64,000 nucleotides of DNA. Source: Aegilops tauschii subsp. strangulata (taxonomy: Eukaryota; Streptophyta; Magnoliopsida; Poales; Poaceae). The position numbers and the translations under genes were made by a program. Of this stretch, positions 44,399 through 54,970 are shown one piece after another (the first letter of the stretch is position 1; every line of letters starts with the position of its first letter). Below the pieces are notes generated by a model. That model had not been told where the DNA came from. It searched no databases and saw nothing but the letters and a program-made list of their open reading frames with translations. The DNA is taken from NCBI RefSeq assembly GCF_002575655.3, contig NC_053037.3, positions 449,717,793-449,781,792 of the forward strand, in the 5' to 3' direction.

Positions 44399-45574
44399 CG
44401 GACGGATGCTCGCATTTCCTGGAGGGTGGGCCCTTACCTCCTGAGGACCCTGGTGGAGCGTGGGGAGTCCGCAGCCGGGGGCTCATCGGTGTCGTCGTCG
44501 TCCTCAAGGCTGCGGAGGAGTTCGCTCTGCGACAGGGGGGACACCTCCTCCAGGTCATCATCCTCGGTCGCCTCCGAGTCCTCTTCGCTGGTGATGTCGC
44601 TAGAGGACACCGGCATGGGGGAGTTGGGGTGCTCGGATAGCATGAGCCCCAGCTCGTTGAAGGTAGGCATGGTGGAAACCAGCTCCCCCTGTTGTCATGG
44701 CGGTATAGTGGGGTGTAGGCCTCAGGAAGGTCCCCTGGATCGCCGTTGGGCAGGACGGCGAGGGCCTTGTCTAGCTCCTCGCCCGTCAGGCTGGCGGGGC
44801 GTAGCCTGATGTCGTCTGTCGCGCCCTGGAGTTCCTGCATGGGCCTCGTGTGCGCCTGAGCGGCGCCAGGCGCTGCGTCGAGAACTCCTTCACGAGCATC
44901 CCTCCCATCAACTGCTTGGCCTCCGTATCCGAAGATATATTCCTCGGGACAGGCTCCGCCCAGGTGTCGGAGAGCTTTGCATGGCTCCACTTCTGGAGCC
45001 ACTCAGGCAGCTCTGTTGGCAGCTCCAGGCGTGGGTTGAGACCCTTGGTGTCCAGGAAGACCCAGCGATGCCAGAAGCCCTCCACCTTCTTCTCGGCCTT
45101 CAAGAGCACATTCCCCTTGTGGACCGCAGTGAAGGACACGCAAGCAGAGCGCTGCGTCCGGCCGTGCAGCCGCAGGCTGTAGAAATGGTAGAGGAGCGCC
45201 ACGGAGGGCCTCACACCCACAAAGGCCTCATAGTAGAAGGTGAAGATGGACAGGAGGAGGATGGAGTTGGGTTGAAGATGAAGGGCCTGGATTTTGTAGT
45301 GGTCGAGGGTGGCACAAAAGAACTCCGAGAGGGGCGGGACGAGCCCCGCGAAGATGTTGTGGAGGAAGAAGGGATAGACCGTCCATGCCAAGGTACTCCG
45401 CTCGGTGGAGCCAGCCCAGATCACGGTCTCGCCCCACTCATTGTCTTTGCCCGCCGTCTGTGGGAGCACGGGGTCAAGATGCCCCTCCTCCGCGATGGAG
45501 GATGCATCAAGTGCTGGCAAAGGAGAGGAGGAGCTTGCCATCTGGGCCGCAGGCTTCGACTTCCCGGGCGCCAT
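44240..45574 (-). pseudogene. Antisense accessory gene of X copy 1, N-terminal half
   Basis: The minus-strand start is ATG 45572-45574. An open frame of about 260 codons has Ser/Ala-rich leader text, then WTVYPFFLHNIFAGLVPPL, LSEFFCATLDHYKI and LQPNSILLLSIFTFYYEAFVG. These correspond to the A segment FLTFYRVQPHHLTPNTVLLL and define the shared N-terminal domain. A frameshift near 44860 leads to RLRPASLTGEELDKALAVL, and further shifts to an acidic segment (DITSEEDSEATEDDDLEEV, about 44610-44560). Near 44240 the gene is cut by the deletion junction. Its continuation is 32047-30937. Relation to the Transposase_28-type domain is by recollection; function unknown. Confidence 0.7.
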
Positions 45575-45882
45575 TCACGTGCTCGCCGATGTTGGGGAGG
45601 AGAATGAGGTGGAGTTGCGATTGGATCTGGAGAAGGTTTCGGCTGGAGGACGGGATCAGGAGCAAGGCAATGGTGAGCAATGATGGCTCTGTGGTGTGCG
45701 CCAGGATTTTTGTCAGCCTAGGTAGTTGCCGAGGCGACGTGGGGAATTGGAGGTGTCCATGTCCCATCGAGCGCCACGCGTTAAGCCTGGTCCGCAGGCA
45801 ATTGGGGCCCACGGCACTTCGGCCTTCTCTCCTTGGCTTCGCCTCGAAGACAGCCCGAGCACACCTTGGGCCCAGGGGCTAC

Positions 45883-46773
45883 TGTCGGCGTTCTGGGATC
45901 AGGGGTACCCAGATCTGCCTACCTGTAGCCCATGGTGTGGCTCCTTCGATGGCCTGGTACGGCCCAGCGGCAAGGCCTCCAAGACAAGACCCTCACGAGA
46001 GCCCGGCCTCATGAGGAGAATGACATCAAGACCTCCCGAGGGGCATCTCTCCGAGCCTGCCTCCCGAGGAGCGGAGATTTCTATGCAGGAACCCAGCCTC
46101 ACGAGGCTGTGATGATGTGAGCCATGACGACCAAGGCCAGGCGGGCGCCAGCGTGCACAGAGGAGACTGTTCCCTTTCGGTGCAAAGGGAGCAAGGACAA
46201 GAGCAAGTTCCCAAGTAATCCCCCAAAGGTTTCCATTCTGGTGCAATTAGACCAAGACCACGAGCTCGGTAGGACGGATGTCATCGTCGAGCCCACCTCT
46301 ACATCAGGACCAGAAGCTTTGCAGGAGAAGACCACCTTTCGATAGGATTAGATGTACTACTTGTCCCCTTTCAAATTGGTTGTTGTGTGATCCCTTCCCG
46401 CCTAAGTTGAGATGGAAGAGGCCTAGACCCCTATAAGTATAGGGTAGCCACCACCGTAGAGAGGGATCCGATCCAACCCCAAAGAGATCCATTCCATCCT
46501 CACTACCCGAGCCCTTGCGAGGCTGCTCATCTATTGTACTAGTCCATCCTCAGCCTCCTCGTGAGGCCAATCCACCACAAAGCAGGAGTAGGGTTTTACA
46601 CCGCAAGATGGCCCGAACATGGGTAAACTGCTGTGTTCATCTTCTTCCCCGCTCGCACGGACTCGACGAGGCTCGGCTGTGGGGTGCTGAGCTTGAGGCT
46701 TGAGCTAGTTGAGATCTTCGCACATGCCCCAGAGTTCGATTCTTCTTTGGTCTGTGGAACCCTAAATCCGACA
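45883..46773 (+). repeat. 3' LTR of X copy 1 (891 bp)
   Basis: Opens TGTCGG, ends CCGACA. It is more diverged from the LTRs at 48313 and 54080 than those are from each other, which fits an older insertion. Confidence 0.88.
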
Positions 46774-48312
46774 ACGACGAAGTTGCAACACGTGGAAGAC
46801 GTCATGGACGTGAGAGAATTGAGGTGGCAACTCCAATTGACAAGCCACCAGTCCATGGCGGGTGAGGATGCGGAAGGGTCCAATGTAGCGTGGAGCTAGC
46901 TTGCCCTTGACTCCAAAACGATGGGTGCCTCTCAAAGGAGTGACATGCATATAAGCTTGTTCACGAGGTTGAAAATTTGAACCCTAGTGTTTCCGGTCAT
47001 AGTTGCTCTTCTGGCGGGACTGGGCCGCCTTGAGATTATCGTGGACAATGCAAACCTGTTCTTCAGCTTGTTGGATGATGTCTGGACCAATGAGCTTCCG
47101 TTCCCCGGTTTCTGACCAATTCAGAGGGGTTCAGCATTTACGTCCATAGAGTGCCTCAAAGGGTGCCATCTTCAAGCTAGCTTGATAGCTGTTGTTATAA
47201 GAGAACTCAGCATAAGGGAGAGATTCTTCCCATTTCTTGTTGAATGAGATGATACAAGCCCGAAGCATGTCTTCAAGAATTTGGTTGACTCCCTCGACTT
47301 GGACTTGTCATTGGGGATGATAAGCAGTGCTCCAGGTAATATGAGTTCCCATTGCCTCTTGGAAACTATCCTAGAACTACGAGGTGAATAAACAACCATG
47401 GTCTAAACTGCTCTCCTTTGGAATGCCGTGGAGTGACACAACTCTGGAGATATACAAGTTTGCTAATTGACTAGTAGTACTTGTCTCCTTGCCTGGCAGA
47501 AAGTGAGCAACTTTCGAGAATTGGTCAATGACGACAAAGATAGCATTGTTGCCCTTTTGCGACTTGCGAAGGCCAGTTTGGATCTTATCCCACTTCCATT
47601 CAAGAATCGGAAGCAGTTGCAGAAGTCCAGCCGGTTTCTGATGTTCTGCTTTGACGCGATGACAAATGTCACATTCTTCAATATATCGAGCAATGTCTTG
47701 CTTCATTTTAGACCACCAGTACCTCTGACGAATGTCTAAGTACATCTTGGTACTTCCCGGATGAATAGAGAGAGGGTTGGCATGCGCTTCTTGCATAACC
47801 TTCTCTGTCATAAGCTCGAACCGGGGCACCACAATGCGATTCCTAAAGTACAAGGTTCCATCTTCAGCAAGCGAGAAATCTCTGGATTTTTCTAAGAAGA
47901 CCCTTTTTCATCAGATCAACATGAGCATCTTTGGCTTGCACGGACTTGATAGCTTTCAGAAGAGTTGGTTCCAAGACAAGGTTATTCAAAGAACCTTGTG
48001 GAACTAGTTGAAGGTTCAGCTCGCATAGCTCTTCATGAAGGCAGGGTTGAGCTTTGTAAACCATGTGATTGTTGCAATAAGACTTGCGGCTCAAGGCGTC
48101 AGCCATGACATTAGCCTTGCCTGGGGTATAGGAAATACCCACATTATAATCTGCCATAGCCTCCATCCATCTCTGCTGACGGAGGTTCAAATCTGGCTGA
48201 GTAAACAGATACTTCAGACTATGATGGTCGGTGGAAATCTCGCAATGATTACCGAGAAGGTAATGTCGCCACAGCTTTAGTGCGAAGATAACCGCAGCAA
48301 GCTTGAGGTCAT
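46774..48312 (-). pseudogene. pol: chromovirus C2: RNase H end and integrase
   Basis: Continues, on the minus strand, from 54971. RNase H text (AAVIFALKLWRHYLLGNHCEISTDHHSLKYL, YTPGKANVMADALSRK, 48312-48080) precedes integrase: zinc region (SIHPGSTKMYLDIRQRYWW ... CDIC), core (VVIDQFSKVAHFLPGK, HGIPKESSLDHG), and C-terminal part (KGKLAPRYIGPFRIL) that stops at the X copy 1 insertion (46774). Frameshifts near 47600, 47390, 47310 and 46980 break it. The second catalytic Asp motif reads SLDHG, with SSDRG expected in this clade (seen in C1). Confidence 0.78.
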
Positions 48313-49201
48313 TGTCGGCGTTCTGGGAATGGGGGTCCCCAGACTTGCCTGCCTGCGGCCCACGGCGTGGCTCCACAAGCGGGCTCGTACGGCCCATCTT
48401 CACCAGCCAGCACTCAAGACCCTCAGGAGGAAGACGACACAAGATCTCCTCGGGAGCGGCCTCACCAGGCTAGCTCGCGAGGGGTGGAGAGATCAAGGCA
48501 AGGCAAACCTCGCGAGGTTTCAATGACGTGAGCCAAGACGATCAAAGCCAGGCGGGCGCCAGCGCGCACAGTGTCCTTGCTTCCTCTTTGGTGCTAAGGG
48601 GGCAAGCGCAGACGAGGAGTACCGAGGTGTCAAGCAAAGGTTTCCATATCGGTGCAACGAGACCAAGACCAGCGGCATGGCCAGACGGAGGTCATCGTGG
48701 AGCCCAAGACGGCGTCACCACCAGAGCCTTTGGCAGGCGAAGACCACTTTTGTCAGGCTAGCTTGTACTAGCTGCCCCCTTTAAAATTGGCCGTTGTGGC
48801 ATCCCTTCCCGCTCAATATTTGGGAAGAGGACCAGGGCCTCTATAAATAGGACTAGCCACCAAAGTAGAGGGGATCGGATCCTCACCTACCAGAACTCAT
48901 CTCGAGCGATCCTCACCCACACACCAGCTCACCAAGCACAAGAACACCTCTCCTCAGGAGGCTATTCTTCCCTTGTACTGTTCATCCTCAGCCCAAGAGG
49001 CAATCCACCACCACCACACTAGAGTAGGGTATTAAACCACAATGGTGGCCCGAACCAGTATAAATCTTGTGTCTTCGTGTTCTTGGGTTCGGCGAGCTAG
49101 TCCATGAGTTCGTTGAGTGTGAGAGCGTGGGAGAGGAGAGATCTTCGTGCGCACCCCAGTGTTCGAACCTCAAGGGTTTTGCCGGAACCCTAAATCCGAC
49201 A
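48313..49201 (+). repeat. 5' LTR of X copy 2 (889 bp)
   Basis: TATAAATA at 48842-48849 is the likely TATA box. TTTGGCACACCAGGTAGGGG follows at 49202 as primer-binding-site position. Confidence 0.92.
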
Positions 49202-49273
49202 TTTGGCACACCAGGTAGGGGTGCGCTGAAGCCTTCTTCTCGTTAATCCGTGCCTCATCGCTCGACCACAACC

Positions 49274-50565
49274 ATGTCGGACGCTCGTCGCGCCCGCGCT
49301 GAGCGCCGGGCCGCCCTCACCGCCCGCGCCGTTCAGACGGCTCCCGTCGGCGGGCCTCCCCATCGTTCTCCGTCGCCTGCCGCCACCGGCCCGGCGCGGA
49401 ATGAGCAGCAAGCATCCTCGCTGCACCCCTCGGTGCGGCAGGATGATCGCACCGCCACCCCGTCGCTGACCCCGTCCGGTTCATCGTCCCACGCCCGTCG
49501 CGCTCCCACGGACGCGCAGGCCGCGCTGCTCATGGCACGCGAGCTCCTGCGCTACCGCCCCGTCGACGACCTCTACGAGGACTGGCTGGACCGCATCGCC
49601 GAGCTCGTTAGCGCCGCGGGGGGCTCCCCTGCACCGTCCCTCTCGCTGTCTCGCCCTCCGCCGGCTACAGGTGACAAGGCTCATGGAGCGCCTCCACCAC
49701 CTCTGCACCAAGACGGCGCCCTGGCGCCAAGATGCGCGGCCCTGCGACGCGACCAACCGCGCCAGGCACCCGCGCGTGAAGAAAGAAGCTGCCAAGAAGT
49801 CCCTCGGTCGCAGGAGAACGCTCCACCGCTTCCTGCACCGCCACGACAGGATCGCTTGCCGCGGCAGGGCCTTGCACCACTTGCCGTGGCCGCGCACAGG
49901 CACCAAGATCGAGCTCCACCTACACGGCGGGCCCCGGTGACCACGGTGGGCTGTCGCGCCTTCACCCCCGAGCTGCGTAGCGTCGCCTGGCCAGGCAAGT
50001 TCAAGCCGGATCTGCCTCCTCGCTACGACGGCACCCCCGACCCCGCAGAGTTCCTGCAGCTCCACGAGCAGAGCATTGAGGCAGCAACGGCGACGAGAAA
50101 GTCATGGCGAACTGGTTCCCCATGGCGCTCAAGGATGGCGCGCGCTCGTGGCTCCTGAACCTACCCCGGCTCCATCTCCTCCTGGAACGAGATGCGCGAC
50201 CGCTTCGTCGCCAACTTCCAGGGCACTCGCGACCGTCCCCGGGCCGCAGGTAACCTACGCCGCGTCAAGCAGCAACCAGGAGAGACCCTCCAGAAGTACA
50301 TCCAGCGCTTCAATAACGTTCGCCTTAAGATCCCCAAGGTGAAGGACGAGGCCATCATCTTTGTGTTCTCTGATGGCGTCCGTGACGTCAAGATGAAGGA
50401 GGAGCTCGCCATTCATGAGGAGCTGTGCACATCCCTGCAGCTATTCAATCTGGCAACCAAGTGTGCAAGAGCTGAGGAGGGACGCCTTTCCCTCCTCGAG
50501 CTCCCAGCTGCCGACCTGGAGGAGAAGAAAGCCAAGGCCAAGGACGTGAAGCGCCAGGAGTCGTC
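49274..50565 (+). pseudogene. gag: gag of X copy 2
   Basis: The start ATG at 49274 is 72 bases after the LTR. A basic, Ala-rich N-terminus, an ELLRYRPVDDLYEDWLDRI segment and a long low-complexity linker lead to the capsid (KFKPDLPPRYDGTPDPAEFLQL). A one-base loss near 50088 shifts the frame; the capsid continues at 50192 (MRDRFVANFQGTRDRP, KQQPGETLQKYIQRFNNVRL) and ends with a Lys-rich stretch. About 120 residues of the linker are out of the expected frame. Confidence 0.78.
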
Positions 50566-51834
50566 GTGCTCGCGGCGGAGCCGGACACGAAGCGCGGCAG
50601 GGACCAGCGTGAGTCATCCAAGAGCACCCGACCATTCTGCGCCTTCCACAACGTGCACATCCACAACACCAATGACTGTCAAGAGCTCAGGGCCATTCGC
50701 GATGGACGCTTCGGTCGATGCCCCGAGCGCAACGACCGGGGCTACGGACGAGGAGGAGGACGTGGCGGAGGACGCTGGGACGACCGTGGCCCACGCCAGG
50801 AGTGGCGCGACCGGCCTCGTGAAGACCGTTGGCAGGACCAGCCTCGCAAGGGCGTCTGGAGGGATCAGCCTTGCGAGGACCGCCCTCAGGGCAATGCCAG
50901 TCTCCCTCCGCTGCCTCCACCACCAAGAAGGAACGACGACCACAATGAGGACGAGGGGGCTGGGGGCTTCCAGGAGCCGCGCGCGATCGCATGCATCTTG
51001 GGCGGAGCTCAAGCCCCAGCCTCTCAACGCATCTTCAAGCAGTTTGCTCGCGAGGTGAACGCAGTCCTCCCCAGGCTCGAGGCCACGCGCCCGCTCAGGT
51101 GGTCCAAGTGTGCCATCACCTTTAGTTCGGCAGATCAGCTCAAGTGCGCGGCAACCGCTGGCGCTCTCCCGATGCTTTGTTCGCCTGTCATCAGCAACGT
51201 ACAAGTCGCCAAGACCCTCATCGACGACTGCGCAGGATTCAACGTCCTGTCCGTCAAGACGTTCGACAGCCTTCAAGTGTCATACGATCAGCTTCATCCT
51301 ACCAAGCCCTTCTCAGGAGTGACTGGCGGCTCCACCACGCCGTTAGGACAGGTTCGCCTTCCCGTCACCTTCGGAGAATGCAACAACTACCACACCGAGC
51401 TCATCGACTTCGACGTCGCTCACATCCGTCTGCCATACAATGCCATCCTCGGATACCCGGCCCTGGCCAAGTTCATGGTAGTGACGCACAACGGCTACAA
51501 CGTCCTCAAGATGCCGGGAAGCGGCGGGATCATCACGGTCCCCTGCGAGGAAAGAGATGCGGTGTGCTCCCTCGAGCGCGCCTTCCAAGCAGCGTCAACC
51601 GAAGACCCCGACAACAATGCAGCTCAGTACCTCCTGAAGCCAACCCGAAGAAGAAGAAGCAACTACTCCGTGCCGGACCTCAGGAGAGCGGTGCCGCAAG
51701 TGGTACCTCATCAGGATCAGCGCCCGTGCCTGGGGCGCTTCCCTCCCTCGCATAGGAAGGCGCGCCCAGCGCCCTCCTCGGGTAGGGCTCGGGGGCTCTC
51801 TTCTGGAGGGCCTCAGACCTTGCCAACGTCATGA
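50566..51834 (+). pseudogene. nucleocapsid and aspartic protease of X copy 2
   Basis: An open frame of 422 codons. Near the start is a C/H motif (CAFHNVHIHNTNDC), then an Arg/Gly/Asp-rich region, then the protease fold. The active-site text is TLIDDCAGFNVLS at about 51217-51255: Asp-Asp-Cys-Ala where A and Y have Asp-Gly-Gly-Ser/Thr, so the catalytic loop is altered. Flap-side text YNAILGYPALAKFMVVTH follows. The last 60 residues lack similarity to anything I know and end at 51834. Confidence 0.75.
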
Positions 51835-52301
51835 GGGAGGCGCTCGGGCACCACATGGAGGCGTGCTTTGCAGCACGTTTCCCTTAGGAGGACACCGGAC
51901 GAGGAGCGCTCGGCGCTCAGGAATTCATTGCCCAGACCACTCTCGAACTGCAGGATGCAAGAGCCATGCGCGGTGACTGCCGCTCACCGGGCGCAGCTCC
52001 CCATCTAGGTGAGGATGCCGGGCTGCGCGTCTGCATCGATGTCCCAGGGCTCAACAGGGCCGCGTCTCAGGAGCCCTTCTGGCCTTCGCGCGTGGGATGC
52101 TGCGAGGGCCCACCTCACAGCTATGTCTGCATGCCCTTTAGCCTGCCGAGTGTGGCGTCCGCCTTCCAGCGCGGCCTGTGGAGCATCTTGGCGGCTCAGG
52201 AGGCCAGGCACCACGCAGCCCTGGCGGAGATGGAGGCAGTCCTCAAGGAACCGCCTGGACCCCCAGGGCCTCCTGAGGCTCAGGTCCCCGGTGGCTCGTG
52301 A
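51835..52301 (+). pseudogene. Shrunken reverse-transcriptase remnant of X copy 2
   Basis: A 111-codon frame (51966-52301) has LRVCIDVPGLNRA and QEPFWPSRV, corresponding to the RT block WRMCIDY..LNKACPKDPF, then YVCMPFSLPSVASAFQRGLW, corresponding to the next RT block (MPFGL.NAGA..QR). The roughly 40 residues that normally separate them are missing, and no YVDD follows. It ends in a Pro/Glu-rich tail. This is either a relic or a reshaped protein kept by the family. Confidence 0.6.
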
Positions 52302-53340
52302 GGAGCAACCCCTGCACCATGCATCTTCAGCTGCCTCAACACCCCTTCCGCGACGGAACCAGGTGACATCTTTCAAGTTCTTTTAGCTGGGAGCGCCCCT
52401 CGGGCTGCATCATTCCTAGACCGCGTGGGTCCGTCCCTGTGGCATGCATCCCTTTACATCTTTAGCTTACCTTGCTGGGGGCGCCCCACGGGCTACACCA
52501 TCCCCAAGCCGCTCGGGTCTGACCCAGTGGCATGTGTCTCCCCTGCATTTACTTAAGCCAGTTTGCCTCCATGCTTAATCTATCTATGACTATCACCTGC
52601 TTGATTGTCACCTACCGCGGGAGCCGCACGCCGATCGTCTTTCTTCAGGACCCTTCGCGTGAGGAAGGTTAGGCACGGCATCTGTGCTCGGGCCCGTCCC
52701 TGCAGCATCGATAAATCCAACGGCTGAGCTCTGTCTGGCGGGCCGGTCCCGTTCACGTCACCTCCTGGGGCCGTTGGTGCTTGGCCTTCTCACGCGATAA
52801 CCTCAGGAGATCCGTTTGGCAGGTTGTCTGACCACCTTGCAGGACCACCACAGCAAACAAGAATCAAGACCAGGCGCAACCCGCCGTGAGGTAGGGCCTC
52901 GTGAGTCCCACGCTAGCTCACAAGTGCCCAGACACACCTCGTCTAGCCCTGCCGTGCAAGCCACGTGTCAGGGCGGGGTTGTACACGCCCCGGGGGCTCT
53001 TCGCAGTAGGGAGTCCCCTCCCACGCACCAGTGGAAGCACCATCCTCCGCGCTGGCCATCGACACTGCCGAGGAGCGGCTATGCCCGTGCAAGTGCGGAA
53101 GCGCTATGCTCCGCGCTGGTGATAAACAACTGAGGGCGGCCCCACTGCCGTATCAACTTCAGGGAGCCCTCGAGCTCAGTGTCCGGCCTCGCCGCAACAC
53201 CTCCCCTCGGGAGAGTCGCGTGAAGGGGCTGGGCACGGGGGCTGCGCTCGGGTCACGCCCAAGCGTACATCACCCAACCAGGTTCTCCGGACCTGGTCGT
53301 CGCGAGCCCCTCCCGAGCCGAGCCTCAGCGAGGGCAAAGG
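52302..53340. other. Non-coding 3' region of X copy 2
   Basis: No supported gene. Near 52390 and 52470 a short passage is repeated (GGGGCGCCCC-type text with CGGGCT). It resembles the start of X copy 1 from about 53280. Confidence 0.45.
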
Positions 53341-53350
53341 TATGAAGGTT

Positions 53351-53690
53351 GTTTGCACGTCAAGGGGGACTCCTGAGCATCGCGACTCAGGAGCCTGACT
53401 GGTCACGTAGCCCCTCACTCCTTGGTTCCGTCCTGGTCTCCGGTCGGCCTAATGGCGGTTGAGGTATGCGCGGGGCCGGGCCCTGCCGACGTAGAACACT
53501 AAACCTACTCATGCGTCCCCTTCCTATAAGTTGTTTGCGCGTCAAGGGGGACTCCTGAGCATCGCGACTCAGGAGCCTAACTGGTCACGTATCCCCTCAC
53601 CCCTTGGTCTCGTCCTGGTCTCCGGACGACCCAACGGCGGCTGAGGTATGCGCGGGGCCGGGCTCTGCCAATGTAGAACGTAAAGCGAAT
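53351..53690 (+). repeat. 182-bp tandem duplication with hairpins in X copy 2
   Basis: GTTTGC(A/G)CGTCAAGGGGGACTCC starts at 53351 and 53533. Each unit carries a stem CTCCTGAG/CTCAGGAG with loop CATCGCGA (53370-53393, 53552-53575) and the GAGGTATGCGCGGGGCCGGG block. X copy 1 has one unit (about 30650). Confidence 0.82.
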
Positions 53691-53824
53691 AGGAAGAAAA
53701 TCGCAAAACCTCAAAGCAAATATTACAAGACATATTGTTCTCCCAAATATCAAACACAAGTTTAAACGCCCCCACAAGGCATGATGCATGTTGCAGGAGT
53801 AAAACAGGAAAGCAGCCGCAAGCG

Positions 53825-53950
53825 GATCATCCCAGGGCACCGCCGACGCCCGCAAGGGGTGTTCCTTCCTTGGTGGCATCGCCCTCGCTTGTACCATCAG
53901 CCGGAGCCGTAGGATCGGTAGCACCGCCGGTCGAAGGCGCGAGAGCGGAT
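53825..53950 (-). pseudogene. Residual C-terminus of the X antisense gene in copy 2
   Basis: On the minus strand an acidic Ala/Gly/Thr tail (DPTAPADGTSEGDATKEG) ends in TGA near 53830. Downstream text (ATGCATCATGCCTTGTGGGGGCG) matches the trailer of the antisense gene in copy 1 (near 30915). Above 53950 the sequence joins the pre-LTR region directly, so almost the whole antisense gene was deleted from this copy. Confidence 0.55.
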
Positions 53951-54079
53951 ACACCCACGTCCAATCAACCGCCACGCGTCGACCAAGGTCGCAGGCTATT
54001 GGGGCCCGTGGTGCTGCACACTTGCTCTTTGGCTTCGCCTCGAAGCCAAGTCTGAGCGCGCCTTGGGCCCGGGGGCTAC

Positions 54080-54970
54080 TGTCGGCGTTCTGGGAACGGG
54101 GGTCCCCAGACTTGCCTGCCTGCGGCCCACGGCGTGGCTCCACAAGCGGGCCCATACGGCCCATCTTCACCAGCCAGCACTCAAGACCCTCGCGAGGCGG
54201 AAGACACAAGACCTCCTCGGGAGCGGCCTCACCGGGCTGGCTCACGAGGGGCGGAGAGATCAAGGCAAGGCAAACCTCGCGAGGTTTCAATGACGTGAGC
54301 CATGACGATCAAGGCCAGGCGGGCACCAGCGCGCACAGTGTCCTTGCTTCCCCTTTGGTGCTAAGGGGGCAAGCGCGGGCGAGGAGTACCGAGGCGTCAA
54401 GCAAAGGTTTCCATATCGGTGCAACGAGACCAAGACCAGCGGCACGGCAAGACGGAGGTCATCGTGGAGCCCAAGACAGCGTCACCACCAGAGCCTTTGG
54501 CAGGCGAAGACCACTTTTGTCAAGATAGCTTGTACTAGTTGTCCCCTTTCAAATTGGTCGTTGTGGCATCCCTTCCCGCTCAATATTTGGGAAGAGGACC
54601 AGGGCCTCTATAAATAGGACTAGTCATGCAGTAGAGGGGATCGGATCCTCACCTACCAGAACTCATCTCAAGTGATCCTCACCCACACACCAGCTCACCA
54701 AGCACAAGAACACCTCTCCTCAGGAGGCTGTTCTTTCCTTGTACTGTTCATCCTCAGCCCAAGAGGCAATCCACCACCACCACCACACAGGAGTAGGGTA
54801 TTACACTACAACGGTGGCCCGAACTATTATAAATCTTGTGTCTTCGTGTTCTTGGGTTCGGCGAGCTAGTCCGTGAGTTCGTGGAGTGTGAGAGCGTGGG
54901 AGAGGAGAGATCTTCGTGCGCACCCCAGTGTTCGAACCTCAAGGGTTTTGCCAGAACCCTAAATCCGACA
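54080..54970 (+). repeat. 3' LTR of X copy 2 (891 bp)
   Basis: Preceded by CCCGGGGGCTAC, the polypurine-like tract. TATAAATA near 54609-54616. It ends CCGACA, then GTCAT. Confidence 0.92.

Larger units (their letters stand above)
44240..46773 (+). mobile_element. X copy 1, right fragment (antisense 5' half and 3' LTR)
   Basis: It continues X copy 1 after the nested insertions: antisense gene N-terminus, a 300-bp spacer, polypurine-like CCCAGGGGCTAC, then the 3' LTR. The right flank (from 46774) is chromovirus C2 integrase text, so X copy 1 had inserted into C2; ACGAC (46774-46778) is the presumed target site. Confidence 0.78.
48313..54970 (+). mobile_element. X copy 2: complete but internally deleted gypsy element, TSD GTCAT
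   Basis: Two LTRs (48313-49201 and 54080-54970), both TGTCGG...CCGACA, with GTCAT at 48308-48312 and 54971-54975. Internal 4.9 kb: gag, protease, a shrunken RT remnant, non-coding repeats, and only the last codons of the antisense gene. RNase H, integrase and the YVDD part of RT are absent. By eye the LTRs differ at roughly 4-5 percent of the first 260 positions, mostly C/T and G/A changes. Confidence 0.93.

Noticed and set aside
44432..44437. Splice donor (GTAAGG) ending an exon of the X antisense gene
   Set aside because: No convincing acceptor before the deletion junction at 44240, and coding-like text continues directly; kept out of the exon map.
53577..54290. 237-codon minus-strand frame at the end of X copy 2
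   Set aside because: It runs across the LTR boundary and the 182-bp repeats; only the short C-terminal tail in another frame matches the antisense gene.
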